From Collinsella aerofaciens (lineage in GTDB: Bacteria > Actinomycetota > Coriobacteriia > Coriobacteriales > Coriobacteriaceae), in contig NZ_JAQLDU010000010.1 of NCBI RefSeq assembly GCF_028209625.1, positions 33,731 to 97,730 of the forward strand: DNA of 64,000 nucleotides. Direction: 5' to 3'. Of the stretch, positions 56,119-64,000 are shown in pieces (the stretch's first letter is position 1; every line of letters begins with the position of its first letter). Under the pieces are notes generated by a model, which was not told the origin of the DNA, made no database searches, and saw only the letters and a list, made by a program, of their open reading frames with translations. A program made the translations under genes and the position numbers.

Positions 56119-56511
56119 ATGCGTATCCGCATCGTGTGCCCCGTGAGCTGCGCCTATGAGGGCGACGCTGCGTTTGTGTCGATTCCGTCCACGGATGGCG
56201 AGTTTGGCGTCCTGCCTGCTCACTCCAGCGAGATCTGCACGATCGACCGCGGTTACGTTCGCGTTTCCGATAAGGCCATGGGCACTGTCGACCACACGTT
56301 TGCCGTGGCCGGCGGCTATGCCCAGGTTGCGGACGATGTCGTGACCGTTCTCGCCGAGCGCGCTTGCGATTTGGCGACCGTCGATGCCGACAAGCTTAAA
56401 GCTGATATTCAAGGTTTTGAAGAGAAGCTGGGTAATTTGTCGGAGGATGATGCACGCCGCGCCTACCTCTATAATGAAATCGCATGGTGTAAGCTCAAGC
56501 TTGCCCAATAG
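56119..56511 (+). CDS. atpC: F-type ATP synthase subunit epsilon
   Basis: 130 residues: beta-sandwich (VSIPSTDGEFGVLPAHSSEI, VAGGYAQVADDVVTVLAERA) and a C-terminal helical hairpin that can act as an inhibitor. Last gene of the operon. Confidence 0.95.
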   Translation: MRIRIVCPVSCAYEGDAAFVSIPSTDGEFGVLPAHSSEICTIDRGYVRVSDKAMGTVDHTFAVAGGYAQVADDVVTVLAERACDLATVDADKLKADIQGFEEKLGNLSEDDARRAYLYNEIAWCKLKLAQ

Positions 56512-56547
56512 TCAAACGATTTAGCGTTCGACCATTTGCGAACACAT

Positions 56548-56585
56548 CATGCCCGGGATGGCCCAGCCACCCCGGGCATGCTTTT
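56548..56585 (+). terminator. Terminator of the ATP synthase operon
   Basis: CATGCCCGGG / CCCGGGCATG (10-bp perfect stem, 56548-56557 with 56571-56580) followed by CTTTTT. Confidence 0.85.
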
Positions 56586-56599
56586 TGAAAGGGTAGACC

Positions 56600-57883
56600 T
56601 TGGATATTATCCGCGTTGAGGGTGGCCACGCCATCGGAGGCTCCGTGCCCGTCTCGGGCGCCAAGAACTCCGCGCTCAAACTCATGGCGGCAACGCTTCT
56701 GGCGCCGGGCAAGACGACGCTGCAGAACGTGCCCGATATTTCCGATGTCCACGTGATGGGCAAGGTGCTCAAGGGCATGGGCGCTACGATCGATGTTCTC
56801 GACGAGCACACGCTCGAGATTGATACCTCTCAGGTCGATTCATGGGAGGCCCCCTACGAGCTCGTTGCCAAGATGCGCGCTTCCACCGCCGTCATGGGAC
56901 CCCTGCTGGGCCGCTTCCATCGCGCCAAAATTGCCATGCCGGGCGGCTGCAACCTGGGTGCTCGCAAGATCGATATGCACATTCTTGGTCTTGAGGCCCT
57001 GGGCGTTGAGTTCGATACCGCCCACGGTTACATCAACGCTAATGCGCCCCAAGGTCTGCGCGGTACCACCGTCACGCTCGAGTTTGCCAGCGTCGGTGCG
57101 ACCGAGAACCTCATCATGGCCTCTGTGCGCGCACAGGGCACCACGGTTATCGACAATGCCGCCCGCGAGCCCGAGATCGTCGATCTCGCTAACATGCTCA
57201 ACGAGATGGGCGCCAAGATTGTTGGCGCCGGTACGCCCGTCGTGACGATCGAAGGCGTGGAAGAGCTCCATCCCGTTACCCATCGCGTGGTGGGCGACCG
57301 CATCGAAGCCGGTACCTTTATCGTTGCCGGTGCGTTGATGGCCGACGATCGCGGTGTCGATGTCACGGGCTTTTGCCCCATTCACTTGGGCATGGTGCTC
57401 AAGAAGATGGAGCTCATGGGTATCGACTGCGAGCGCGTCGAGGATGGCGTCCATGTGAACCGTGCCGAGCGTATCAAGCCGGTCGACATCCAGACGCTTC
57501 CGTTCCCCGGTTTCCCGACCGACATGCAGGCGCAGATTATGGTGCTCTCCGCCCTTGCCGACGGCAGTTCCGTTATTACCGAAAACATCTTCGAGAATCG
57601 CTTTATGTTTGCCTCTGAGCTGGTGCGCATGGGTGCCAACATTCGTATCGAGAGCCATCATGCCATGATTCATGGCGTCAAGGGCTTCTCGGGTGCACAG
57701 GTTACCTCGCCCGATCTGCGTGGCGGAGCGGCCCTCGTCGTAGCGGGCTTGATCGCCGACGGGACGACCGAGGTTTCGGCCATCCATCATATCAAGCGCG
57801 GCTACGAGCAGTTTGTCGAAAAGCTGCAGGCGCTCGGCGCGCATGTCGAGCATGCTACCGTCCCCGATCCCGTCATCTACTAA
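56600..57883 (+). CDS. murA: UDP-N-acetylglucosamine 1-carboxyvinyltransferase
   Basis: 427 residues from a TTG start (GAAAGGG upstream). Contains GAKNSALKLMAATLLA, the active-site Cys in MPGGCNLGARKIDMH, and EGVEELH. It catalyses the first committed step of peptidoglycan synthesis and is the target of fosfomycin; Cys (not Asp) at the active site predicts the sensitive form. Confidence 0.97.
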   Translation: MDIIRVEGGHAIGGSVPVSGAKNSALKLMAATLLAPGKTTLQNVPDISDVHVMGKVLKGMGATIDVLDEHTLEIDTSQVDSWEAPYELVAKMRASTAVMGPLLGRFHRAKIAMPGGCNLGARKIDMHILGLEALGVEFDTAHGYINANAPQGLRGTTVTLEFASVGATENLIMASVRAQGTTVIDNAAREPEIVDLANMLNEMGAKIVGAGTPVVTIEGVEELHPVTHRVVGDRIEAGTFIVAGALMADDRGVDVTGFCPIHLGMVLKKMELMGIDCERVEDGVHVNRAERIKPVDIQTLPFPGFPTDMQAQIMVLSALADGSSVITENIFENRFMFASELVRMGANIRIESHHAMIHGVKGFSGAQVTSPDLRGGAALVVAGLIADGTTEVSAIHHIKRGYEQFVEKLQALGAHVEHATVPDPVIY

Positions 57884-57895
57884 TACAGGTTGCCT

Positions 57896-59131
57896 ATGTT
57901 TAATAAAAAGCCCCTCGCGGATACCACCACCCGAAGACCCTCAACTGGTGCGCAGGCCAAGATCTATAGTCGCGATAACGTGGCTCGCTATTCCGAGCGC
58001 GCTCGTCAACGTCGTCGTAGCCACACGATTCGTCACGTCGCGCTCATTGTCGTGCTTGGCGTGCTGCTGAGTGCCACTACCGCTGCCGGCCTGTGGTTTG
58101 CCACCATTATGGGCAAGCTCGGCGATTCTAATGTCATTACCGACAATCTGCGTCGGGTTCTGGTTGACACCGATGAGGCAAAGGATCCGTTCTACGTGCT
58201 GCTTCTTGGCACCGACGGCCGTCCGGGCGAGGATACGTATCGTGCCGACTCGATTATCCTGGCACGCATCGACCCCACGCAAAAGCAGGCGACGCTCATT
58301 TCCGTTCCGCGCGACACCAAGGTCGAGTACAAGGGCGAGACCATGAAGATCAACGCCTGCCATACCGTTGGCGGCGCCGAGGCCATGGTCGAGGCGGTCA
58401 ACGAGCTGTGCGATGTTCAGATTTCCCACTATGCCGAGGTCAGCTTCGACGGTATGCAGGCACTGATTGATTCGGTTGGCGGTATCGACATTAACGCAAC
58501 CGATGATGTTGACGACCCTGAGCACCTGGATATTAAGATTACCGCTGGCCAGCAGCATATGGACGGTGCCACCGCCCTTACCTATGCCCGCTGCCGCTAC
58601 ACCTATGCCGACGGCGATTACACGCGCATGCGCCACCAGCGTCAGGTGCTTGGTGCCCTTGCCAACCAGATTCTCAATAACTTCGATGCCACGAAGATTT
58701 TTGGCCTGGTTAATTCGCTGTCCGATATGCTCGTAACCGATATGAGCGTTCAGGATATCGTGGCTACGGTCAACGCCATGCGCGGTATGGATGTCGACGG
58801 TATCTACTCGGCCAACCTGCCCTCGTACGCCGACGACAGCACCATGATCGACGGTGTGAGCTACGTCTTTGTCTACGAGGACGAGCTCAAGGAAATGATG
58901 GAGCGCGTCGATGCTGGCAAGGATCCCAAGGGCCCCAACACCATGGGTCTTTCCGACGGTTCGAGCCCTACGATCGGCGACCTGAACAACAACACGTCTG
59001 ACGACTACGCAAACGGTACCGCAACCTCTTCGGTCAGCTCTGACAATTCCGATGACTCAAGCGATTCGAGCGATTCGGACTACTATGAAGAGCCCACCGG
59101 CGACGGCAACGGCTACGAAGCCAATTATTAG
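57896..59131 (+). CDS. LytR-CpsA-Psr (LCP) family cell-wall glycopolymer ligase
   Basis: 411 residues from the ATG at 57896 (a TTG at 57890 is also possible). A basic cytoplasmic tail and one membrane helix (about 41-65) are followed by the LCP catalytic domain: LLLGTDGRPGEDTYRADSII, SVPRDTKVEYKG and YARCRYTYADGDYTRMRHQR. The last ~55 residues are Ser/Asp-rich and likely disordered. LCP proteins attach anionic polymers to peptidoglycan. It follows murA by 12 nt. Confidence 0.93.
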   Translation: MFNKKPLADTTTRRPSTGAQAKIYSRDNVARYSERARQRRRSHTIRHVALIVVLGVLLSATTAAGLWFATIMGKLGDSNVITDNLRRVLVDTDEAKDPFYVLLLGTDGRPGEDTYRADSIILARIDPTQKQATLISVPRDTKVEYKGETMKINACHTVGGAEAMVEAVNELCDVQISHYAEVSFDGMQALIDSVGGIDINATDDVDDPEHLDIKITAGQQHMDGATALTYARCRYTYADGDYTRMRHQRQVLGALANQILNNFDATKIFGLVNSLSDMLVTDMSVQDIVATVNAMRGMDVDGIYSANLPSYADDSTMIDGVSYVFVYEDELKEMMERVDAGKDPKGPNTMGLSDGSSPTIGDLNNNTSDDYANGTATSSVSSDNSDDSSDSSDSDYYEEPTGDGNGYEANY

Positions 59132-59300
59132 GGTTACGCGGGCTTACCAGCCCGCGTAACCAGTTGACGCTGCAAACCCGCCAGAGCGGCAATCTGCCTT
59201 TCAACTTCGGCGGCATGATCAAAAGATCAATGCCGCCTCGTTTCAGGGCACCTTGCTCGCTCTGGCGGGTTTTCGCTGTCGTTGCCAAAACATCGGCGTT
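59132..59300 (+). repeat. TACC-loop structured repeat, copy 4 (complete)
   Basis: Stem A GGTTACGCGGGCT-TACC-AGCCCGCGTAACC (59132-59161). Stem B AAACCCGCCAGAGCG (59174-59188) with its exact complement (59258-59272). Stem C GGCGGCAT, GATC-AAAA-GATC, bulged A, ATGCCGCC (59209-59237). Then TTGCCAAAACATCGGCG. It begins on the base after the LCP stop codon. Confidence 0.82.
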
Positions 59301-59324
59301 GCCTTGGTCCGGACTAGTCGTTGG

Positions 59325-59382
59325 GTAGTCATTGGGGACGTTTTTAAACGACTAGTCAAACAAGAACGTCCCCAATGACTAC
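59325..59382. repeat. Family B palindrome (GGGGACGTTCTT type)
   Basis: Arms 59325-59345 and 59362-59382 match with one mismatch; the loop contains ACGACTAGTC, like the copy at 42237-42290. A third half-copy (CACTTGGGGACGTTCCTTTT) lies at 59417-59436. The 436-bp gap to pepT otherwise holds only its terminator. Confidence 0.75.
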
Positions 59383-59509
59383 CCACAAAGCGAGAGTGGA
59401 TGTCGTCATTTTGCGGCACTTGGGGACGTTCCTTTTGTGCCGGCAGTTTGGGACACTCCTTGCGTTAAGAGGCTGGCGTGCGTCAACCTGTTCTCATTGC
59501 AGCAAAAAA

Positions 59510-59541
59510 ATCGCCCCGTTTTTGGTTGAGGACGGGGCGAT
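59510..59541 (-). terminator. Terminator of pepT
   Basis: ATCGCCCCGT / ACGGGGCGAT with a 12-nt loop; on the minus strand it is followed by a run of seven T. Confidence 0.85.
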
Positions 59542-59568
59542 TCGTCTTTTGGACTTGTGCAGCCAGGC

Positions 59569-60816
59569 TTATGCAAAGCGGGCGACGAGCTCCTGGAGCA
59601 CGTCGGTCATCTTGACGAGCGAACTGACCGGGACGAATTCGTTGACGCCGTGGTAGCAATAGCCGCCGGTGGAAAGGTTGGGGCAGGGCAGACCGCGGAA
59701 CGACAGCTGCGCGCCGTCGGTGCCGCCGCGAATCGGCAGCACTTGGGGCTCAACGCCGCAGGCAAGGTAGGCTTTCTTGGCAACATCAATAAGCTCGGGA
59801 AAGTCACAAACGATCTCGGCCATATTTCGATATTGCTGCTTAATCTCGACCGTCACGCGCTCCTCACCCAGACGCTGGTTGAGCATCGAGGCGGCGGCAT
59901 CAATAAGGTCGAGTTTCTGCTGGAACTTGGCGGCGTCATGGTCGCGGACGATATAGCGCGCTGTGGCGTGATCGACGGTCGCAGATACACCCTCAAGGTG
60001 ATAAAAGCCCTCGTAGCCTTCCGTATACTCCGGGCGCTGCACGTAGGGGAGCAACGCGTTGAAGTCGCAGAACAGATTGCCTGCGTTGACCATACGGCCC
60101 TTGGCGTCGCCCGGGTGGATGGACTGGCCCTCAAAGCAGACGGTCGCCTCGGCGGCGTTAAAGCACTCCCACTCCAGCTCGCCGATGGGGCCGCCGTCGA
60201 CCGTGTAGGCGTACTTGCAGCCAAAGGTATCGATATCCAGCAGCTCGGCTCCGTGGCCGATCTCCTCGTCAGGGCAGAAGCAAATGCCGAGTGCGGGATG
60301 GGGCAGAGAAGGGTCCTGAGCGATACGCGCGACAAGCGACATGATCTCGGCGACGCCTGCCTTGTCGTCCGCGCCCAGCAGCGTGGTGCCATCGCTGCAG
60401 ACCAGGTCCTCACCCGCGAGGTCGTTCAGGGCGGGAAGCTTGGCGGTGCTCATGGCAACGGGCTTACCGTCAACCGTGCCGCAGACCAGGTCGCCGCCCT
60501 CGTAGTGTACGATGTGCGGCTTCACGCCGGCGCCCGGTGCAACTTCGGTGGTGTCGAGATGGGCGATCAGGCCCAGGGCGGGCTTGTCCTCAGCGCCCGC
60601 ACTTGCGGGGATATGCGCGCAGACATAGGCATGCTCGGTCACGTGGGCATCTTCCGCACCAAGCTCGCGCAGCTCTTCAGCCAGCACGTTGGCAAGATCA
60701 AACTGAACGGCGCTCGAGGGTACCTGGTCGCAGTTTGCATCCTCGGACTGCGTGTTGATCTGGACGTAGCGCAAAAAGCGCTCGAGGACATCGGGGTTTG
60801 TGGTGGCGTTTTCCAT
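59569..60816 (-). CDS. pepT: Peptidase T (tripeptide aminopeptidase)
   Basis: 415 residues from the ATG at 60816 (GGAGCG upstream). M20B motifs: LIAHLDTTEVAPG, TLLGADDKAGVAEIM, FCPDEEIGHGAELLD, TVDGGPIGELEWECFNAA and IRGGTDGAQLSFRG. It removes N-terminal residues from tripeptides using two zinc ions. Divergent from the DtxR-type gene, with 120 bp between starts. Confidence 0.96.
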   Translation of the reverse strand: MENATTNPDVLERFLRYVQINTQSEDANCDQVPSSAVQFDLANVLAEELRELGAEDAHVTEHAYVCAHIPASAGAEDKPALGLIAHLDTTEVAPGAGVKPHIVHYEGGDLVCGTVDGKPVAMSTAKLPALNDLAGEDLVCSDGTTLLGADDKAGVAEIMSLVARIAQDPSLPHPALGICFCPDEEIGHGAELLDIDTFGCKYAYTVDGGPIGELEWECFNAAEATVCFEGQSIHPGDAKGRMVNAGNLFCDFNALLPYVQRPEYTEGYEGFYHLEGVSATVDHATARYIVRDHDAAKFQQKLDLIDAAASMLNQRLGEERVTVEIKQQYRNMAEIVCDFPELIDVAKKAYLACGVEPQVLPIRGGTDGAQLSFRGLPCPNLSTGGYCYHGVNEFVPVSSLVKMTDVLQELVARFA

Positions 60817-60936
60817 AAAGATCGCTCCAATCTTGGTCGTCGTGTGCAACAAGAACTCTAGCACGGTATGCCACGGCATACCGCGACGCTTGGATGGGGT
60901 AGAATCAGCCATTGAATGCAGAAGGGACGGAAGATC

Positions 60937-61359
60937 ATGGATACGACAAATAGCTCGCGCGAACTACATCTGACGGTGGCGAACGAAGACTACTTGGAGT
61001 GCATGGTTCGCATTGAAAGCGAAGAGGGGGAAACCAACGGCGTGCGATCGGTCGACATCGCGCAGCGCCTTGGCGTCTCCAAGGCATCGGTCAATAAAGC
61101 GGTTTCGGCGCTCAAGGCATCCGAGCTTGTCGAGCAATCGCACTATGGCAAGGTAATCCTGACCGATCGCGGCCGCGAGGTTGGCACGGCTATCTGGTAC
61201 CGTCATCGCCTCATCCGCACGTTTTTGGTTCAGGAGCTCGGTGTCGAATTTGAGCGAGCCGATTCCGAGGCCTGCATGATGGAGCATGCGCTATCCGAGG
61301 ACACGATGAGCCGCTGGCTCGCCTATCTCGAAAAGCAGGGAATCAGCGTCGAGGAATAG
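60937..61359 (+). CDS. DtxR/MntR-family metal-dependent regulator
   Basis: 140 residues; the ATG at 60937 is preceded by GGACGGAAG. A winged helix (VRSVDIAQRLGVSKASVNKA) and a short dimerisation domain with metal-ligand-like residues (ACMMEHALSEDT) resemble MntR more than full-length DtxR, since the SH3-like domain is absent. The metal and targets are unknown. Confidence 0.85.
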   Translation: MDTTNSSRELHLTVANEDYLECMVRIESEEGETNGVRSVDIAQRLGVSKASVNKAVSALKASELVEQSHYGKVILTDRGREVGTAIWYRHRLIRTFLVQELGVEFERADSEACMMEHALSEDTMSRWLAYLEKQGISVEE

Positions 61360-61369
61360 CGGGATATAT

Positions 61370-62263
61370 ATGGATACGAGTTATTACAACCGCTTTGGTG
61401 CCGAGGAACTTACGCGCCGCTTGTCGAGCGAGACCTTGTTGGCGCAGGGCCCCATGGGCAGTGTTCTGTTGAGTGAGTACGACGCCGCTGACATTCCACC
61501 GGCGTTTTGGAATCTGGCGGAGCCGCAGACCGTTTCTCGTATCCATCGCTTGTATGTCGCCGCCGGCGCGCAGGTGCTCATTACCAACACCTTTCAGGCA
61601 TCAAGCTATGCCCTCAAGCACGACCAGATTGCGCCGTCCGTGGCGGAGGTCAATCGCGGGGCCGTCGACGATGCTCGCCAGGCGCACCCTCAGCTGCTGC
61701 TGGGCTCGATGGGCCCGATCGGTATTGAGTGGTTTGCCGAGGACTCTGCCGAGTATCGTGAAATCCGCGGCATTGCGCGCGAACAGGCGCACGCCTTGCT
61801 CAATGCCGGCGTTGACGGTCTGCTGATCGAGACGGTGACGTCTATCCGTAATCTGCAGCCCATGCTTGCCGGCGCCCGAGATGCCGCCGACGGCATGCCT
61901 GTTCTGGTGAGTTTTGTCGTTGACGATAAAGGCGACCTGCTGGGCGATGGCCTCAACATCGAGGCAGCCGTTTTGTACGCCGAAAAACACGGCGCAAACT
62001 CGGTTGGTGTTAATTGCTGTTCGCTTGCGGCCGCGAATGCGGCGGTGCCCAGGATGGTTGCATCGGCGACTACTCCCGTCACGGTGCGTCCCAACGTAGG
62101 CGATCCGGTCCAGACTCAGGATGGCCCCGTATGGCACGAGAACCCTGAAGCTTTCGCGCGCGCATGCATCGAATGGAGACATGCCGGTGCCGCAATGGTG
62201 GGCAGTTGCTGTGGAACCACGGCAATCACTACGGCAGCGATGGCCGAGGCGCTCGATATATAA
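61370..62263 (+). CDS. Homocysteine S-methyltransferase family protein
   Basis: 297 residues, 10 nt after the regulator gene. The family's Zn-binding Cys residues are in GVNCC (about residue 206) and GSCCGTT near the end; ITNTFQAS is also typical. It would move a methyl group to homocysteine to form methionine, the donor (S-methylmethionine, betaine or a cobalamin protein) unknown. It resembles the N-terminal module of MetH, without the other MetH domains. Confidence 0.85.
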   Translation: MDTSYYNRFGAEELTRRLSSETLLAQGPMGSVLLSEYDAADIPPAFWNLAEPQTVSRIHRLYVAAGAQVLITNTFQASSYALKHDQIAPSVAEVNRGAVDDARQAHPQLLLGSMGPIGIEWFAEDSAEYREIRGIAREQAHALLNAGVDGLLIETVTSIRNLQPMLAGARDAADGMPVLVSFVVDDKGDLLGDGLNIEAAVLYAEKHGANSVGVNCCSLAAANAAVPRMVASATTPVTVRPNVGDPVQTQDGPVWHENPEAFARACIEWRHAGAAMVGSCCGTTAITTAAMAEALDI

Positions 62264-62268
62264 AGGGC

Positions 62269-62298
62269 AAAACCGCTCCATACGGGGCGGTTTTTTTT
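62269..62298 (+). terminator. Intrinsic terminator
   Basis: AAACCGCTCC-ATAC-GGGGCGGTTT (one mismatch) followed by eight T. It ends the DtxR-methyltransferase unit. Confidence 0.9.
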
Positions 62299-62422
62299 AT
62301 TGCCTGCATGTCCTCGGCAGCATTTGCCCAAATGGTGAATGCTGGTGCCGGCAGGTTGCCGAGTGTGTATCGCGGGTATACCTCATGCGTACCATGATCC
62401 AAACACTGTGAGGTGTCTGCGC

Positions 62423-63823
62423 GTGTGCGCGATAATTCATTTTGGAACTGACGGTTGGCGCGCTCGCGTCGATAAGGACTTCACTGCCGATAACGTTGCC
62501 CGTATCGCCGATGCCGTCGGCGAGTTGTGGCAAAAGACCAATCCGGGCAAAACGGTATATATAGGGTTCGACACTCGGCCCCTGGCGCGCGAGTTCGCTG
62601 AGCTTGCGGCGGGTGTGCTAGCAGCGCACGGGCTAGACGCCGTGCTCGCTTCGCGACCTGTTCCGACCCCTGCCCTTACGTGGGCGGCGGCTTATGACGG
62701 TGAGGCGTGCGGCGCGCTCATGGTGACGGGGTCCCATCATCCGCAGGGTTATCTGTGTCTCAAGATTCGCATGGGTGACGGCTCGACCGCCAACCAGGAT
62801 GTCATCGAAGAGCTCGAAGAGACCATGGCTCCCGAGCCAATGGGGATCGAGGGGCAATATCGCACCGCGGATATCATTCCTGACTATATGCAAGCGGTGG
62901 CATCGTTTGTCGATGCCGAAGCCATCCGCGCCGCGCACCTGCGCGTGGTTGTTGACCCCATGGGCGGCGCAGCCCAGGGCTATCTAGCCGACTTGCTGCG
63001 CGAGCTTGGCGTTGAGGTGCACGAGATTCACGCCGGGCAGGCGCCTGACCAAGAAGATATCTGCCCCGACCCCGTTGAGCCGTGGGTGGACGCTTGCGAG
63101 CATACGGTTATCGAGGACGGAGCTTGCGCTGGCCTGGTGACCGACGGCGACGCCGACCGTATCGGCGCGGTTGACGAGCGCGGCAGATATATACATCCGC
63201 ATCAGATCATGGCGCTCGTTTTGGGCGACTTGGTTCAATTTCGTAATTTGGAGGGGCGCGTCGTCGTCAATCTTTCGTGCTCGACGCTCGTGCGTCGCAT
63301 TGCCGAGGCGCTTGGCTGCCGCGTGACCGTCAAACCAGTCGGTTTCAAATATATAGCGGCAGAGATGAAGAAGGGTGGCGTCCTCATAGGCGGCGAAGAA
63401 GCCGGTGGTATCGGCATCGCCGCGCATATGCCCGAGCGCGATGGAATCCTCGCCTGTCTGGTTCTGTGTGAGCTCATGGCAAAGACGGACGCGCCTTTGG
63501 GCGTTCTGGTCGACCAACTCGAGGACAGTTTTGGTAAGACGAGTTGCGGTCGACGCGATTTGCGCCTTGAGGCCGAAGATGCCGAAACGTTACGAACCCT
63601 GCTGCCGGGTGTAAACCCCAAGTCGATTTGTGGCAAGGTGCCGCAAAACGTTAGTCATATGGATGGCTTGCGTTTAGCATTCGAGGATGACACGTGGCTG
63701 CTGGTCCGTCCTAGCGGGACCGAACCAGTGGTGCGCGTCTACGCCGAGGGGTTCTCAGTGGAAGAGCGTGATGAGTTGCTCGATGCTGGCTGTGCTTTAG
63801 CTAGGGGAACGTATCCGCTTTAA
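62423..63823 (+). CDS. Phosphoglucomutase/phosphomannomutase family protein
   Basis: 466 residues from the GTG at 62423 (GAGGTG upstream); the frame is open earlier without a good start. The order is alpha-D-phosphohexomutase: IHFGTDGWRA, the phosphoserine loop MVTGSHHPQGYLCLKI (T-A-S-H-N-P in most relatives), Mg2+-binding TDGDADRIG, sugar loop GGEEAGGIG and phosphate loop RPSGTEPVVR. It interconverts hexose 1- and 6-phosphates for wall or exopolysaccharide sugars. The variant serine loop may alter specificity. Confidence 0.9.
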   Translation: MCAIIHFGTDGWRARVDKDFTADNVARIADAVGELWQKTNPGKTVYIGFDTRPLAREFAELAAGVLAAHGLDAVLASRPVPTPALTWAAAYDGEACGALMVTGSHHPQGYLCLKIRMGDGSTANQDVIEELEETMAPEPMGIEGQYRTADIIPDYMQAVASFVDAEAIRAAHLRVVVDPMGGAAQGYLADLLRELGVEVHEIHAGQAPDQEDICPDPVEPWVDACEHTVIEDGACAGLVTDGDADRIGAVDERGRYIHPHQIMALVLGDLVQFRNLEGRVVVNLSCSTLVRRIAEALGCRVTVKPVGFKYIAAEMKKGGVLIGGEEAGGIGIAAHMPERDGILACLVLCELMAKTDAPLGVLVDQLEDSFGKTSCGRRDLRLEAEDAETLRTLLPGVNPKSICGKVPQNVSHMDGLRLAFEDDTWLLVRPSGTEPVVRVYAEGFSVEERDELLDAGCALARGTYPL

Positions 63824-63866
63824 CCATGAGACTGCCTTATATAAAGAGATGCTCGGCGAGCGGTAG

Positions 63867-64000
63867 TTAACGGCTGGCAAACGTTAGTCGGATTCCAAAC
63901 TGTGTAGGAAATGTGTACGCCCAGATTCCCGCCCACGGCGCCCCTCCGGTCTGGCAATATATCTCCTTGCCGCGCGGCCCGGTCGGACCGGATGAGCCGC
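63867..64000 (-). other. Possible partial ORF running off the right edge
   Basis: On the minus strand a frame open from the window edge ends at TAA (63867-63869) and reads GGAPWAGIWAYTFPTQFGIR near its end. Two other frames are also open, and the codons (ATA, CTA, CGA) are unlike the neighbours. It could be a gene end or merely intergenic. Confidence 0.2.

Overview
The window looks like a chromosomal segment of a high-GC anaerobic actinobacterium of the Coriobacteriia, most likely Collinsella or a close relative. The evidence is the order prfA-prmC-tsaC-upp-atpIBEFHAGDC-murA-LCP, the GC-rich codon use, and the MSCRAMM-like wall protein with an IPNTG sorting signal. This is inferred from gene order and style, not from a database search. 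I see no rRNA, tRNA or CRISPR array.

Layout. 1-9.1 kb (minus strand): a 1813-residue cell-wall protein built from alternating YDG and MBG-like repeats, a LytTR-PAS regulator, a nested palindromic element and tex. 9.2-13.7 kb: an SDR / OFA-type MFS / Gfo-Idh-MocA catabolic operon with a divergent LysR regulator. 13.8-19.4 kb: a membrane diguanylate cyclase, then a MarR-controlled heterodimeric ABC exporter whose promoter and operator are readable. 19.9-23.2 kb: a PdxY-like kinase, a TIGR04076-like Cys-rich protein, an AAA+ DUF4143-type ATPase with phased upstream repeats, and a low-molecular-weight tyrosine phosphatase. 23.3-28.1 kb is an accessory island of lower GC: an IS3 transposase remnant, a decayed ORF, a two-gene Dam methylase / PD-(D/E)XK-DGQHR cassette and a dinJ-yafQ toxin-antitoxin pair. 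28.3-29.5 kb: an MFS exporter. 29.7-35.5 kb: a prenylated-flavin decarboxylase module (LpdD-IDI fusion, SLC13-like transporter, UbiD, UbiX, MerR). 35.7-42.2 kb: a membrane protein, an aldose-1-epimerase, an amino-acid ABC importer and an M20 peptidase. 42.5-59.1 kb is the housekeeping block: prfA, prmC with a large insertion, hicAB, tsaC, glpK, upp, the F-type ATP synthase operon, murA and an LCP protein. 59.5-63.8 kb: pepT, a DtxR-type regulator, a homocysteine S-methyltransferase and a phosphohexomutase.

Strongest points of interest. (1) An isopentenyl-diphosphate isomerase fused to an LpdD-like prenyl-FMN chaperone domain sits beside UbiD and UbiX. It would link DMAPP supply to cofactor maturation. 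(2) A Dam-type methylase is joined stop-to-start to a protein combining a PD-(D/E)XK nuclease fold with a DGQHR (DndB/DpdB-like) domain, next to IS and toxin-antitoxin remnants; it is a candidate defence or modification system. (3) Four copies of a structured repeat have stems that change sequence while keeping pairing, a TACC tetraloop and a bulged hairpin. Three of them start within a few bases of a stop codon.

Several other repeat families also fill the intergenic space: REP-like GACAAAGGGACAGTCCC hairpins, GGGGACGTTCTT palindromes, a 68-bp perfect repeat that brackets the transporter-UbiD-UbiX-MerR segment, and long inverted repeats.
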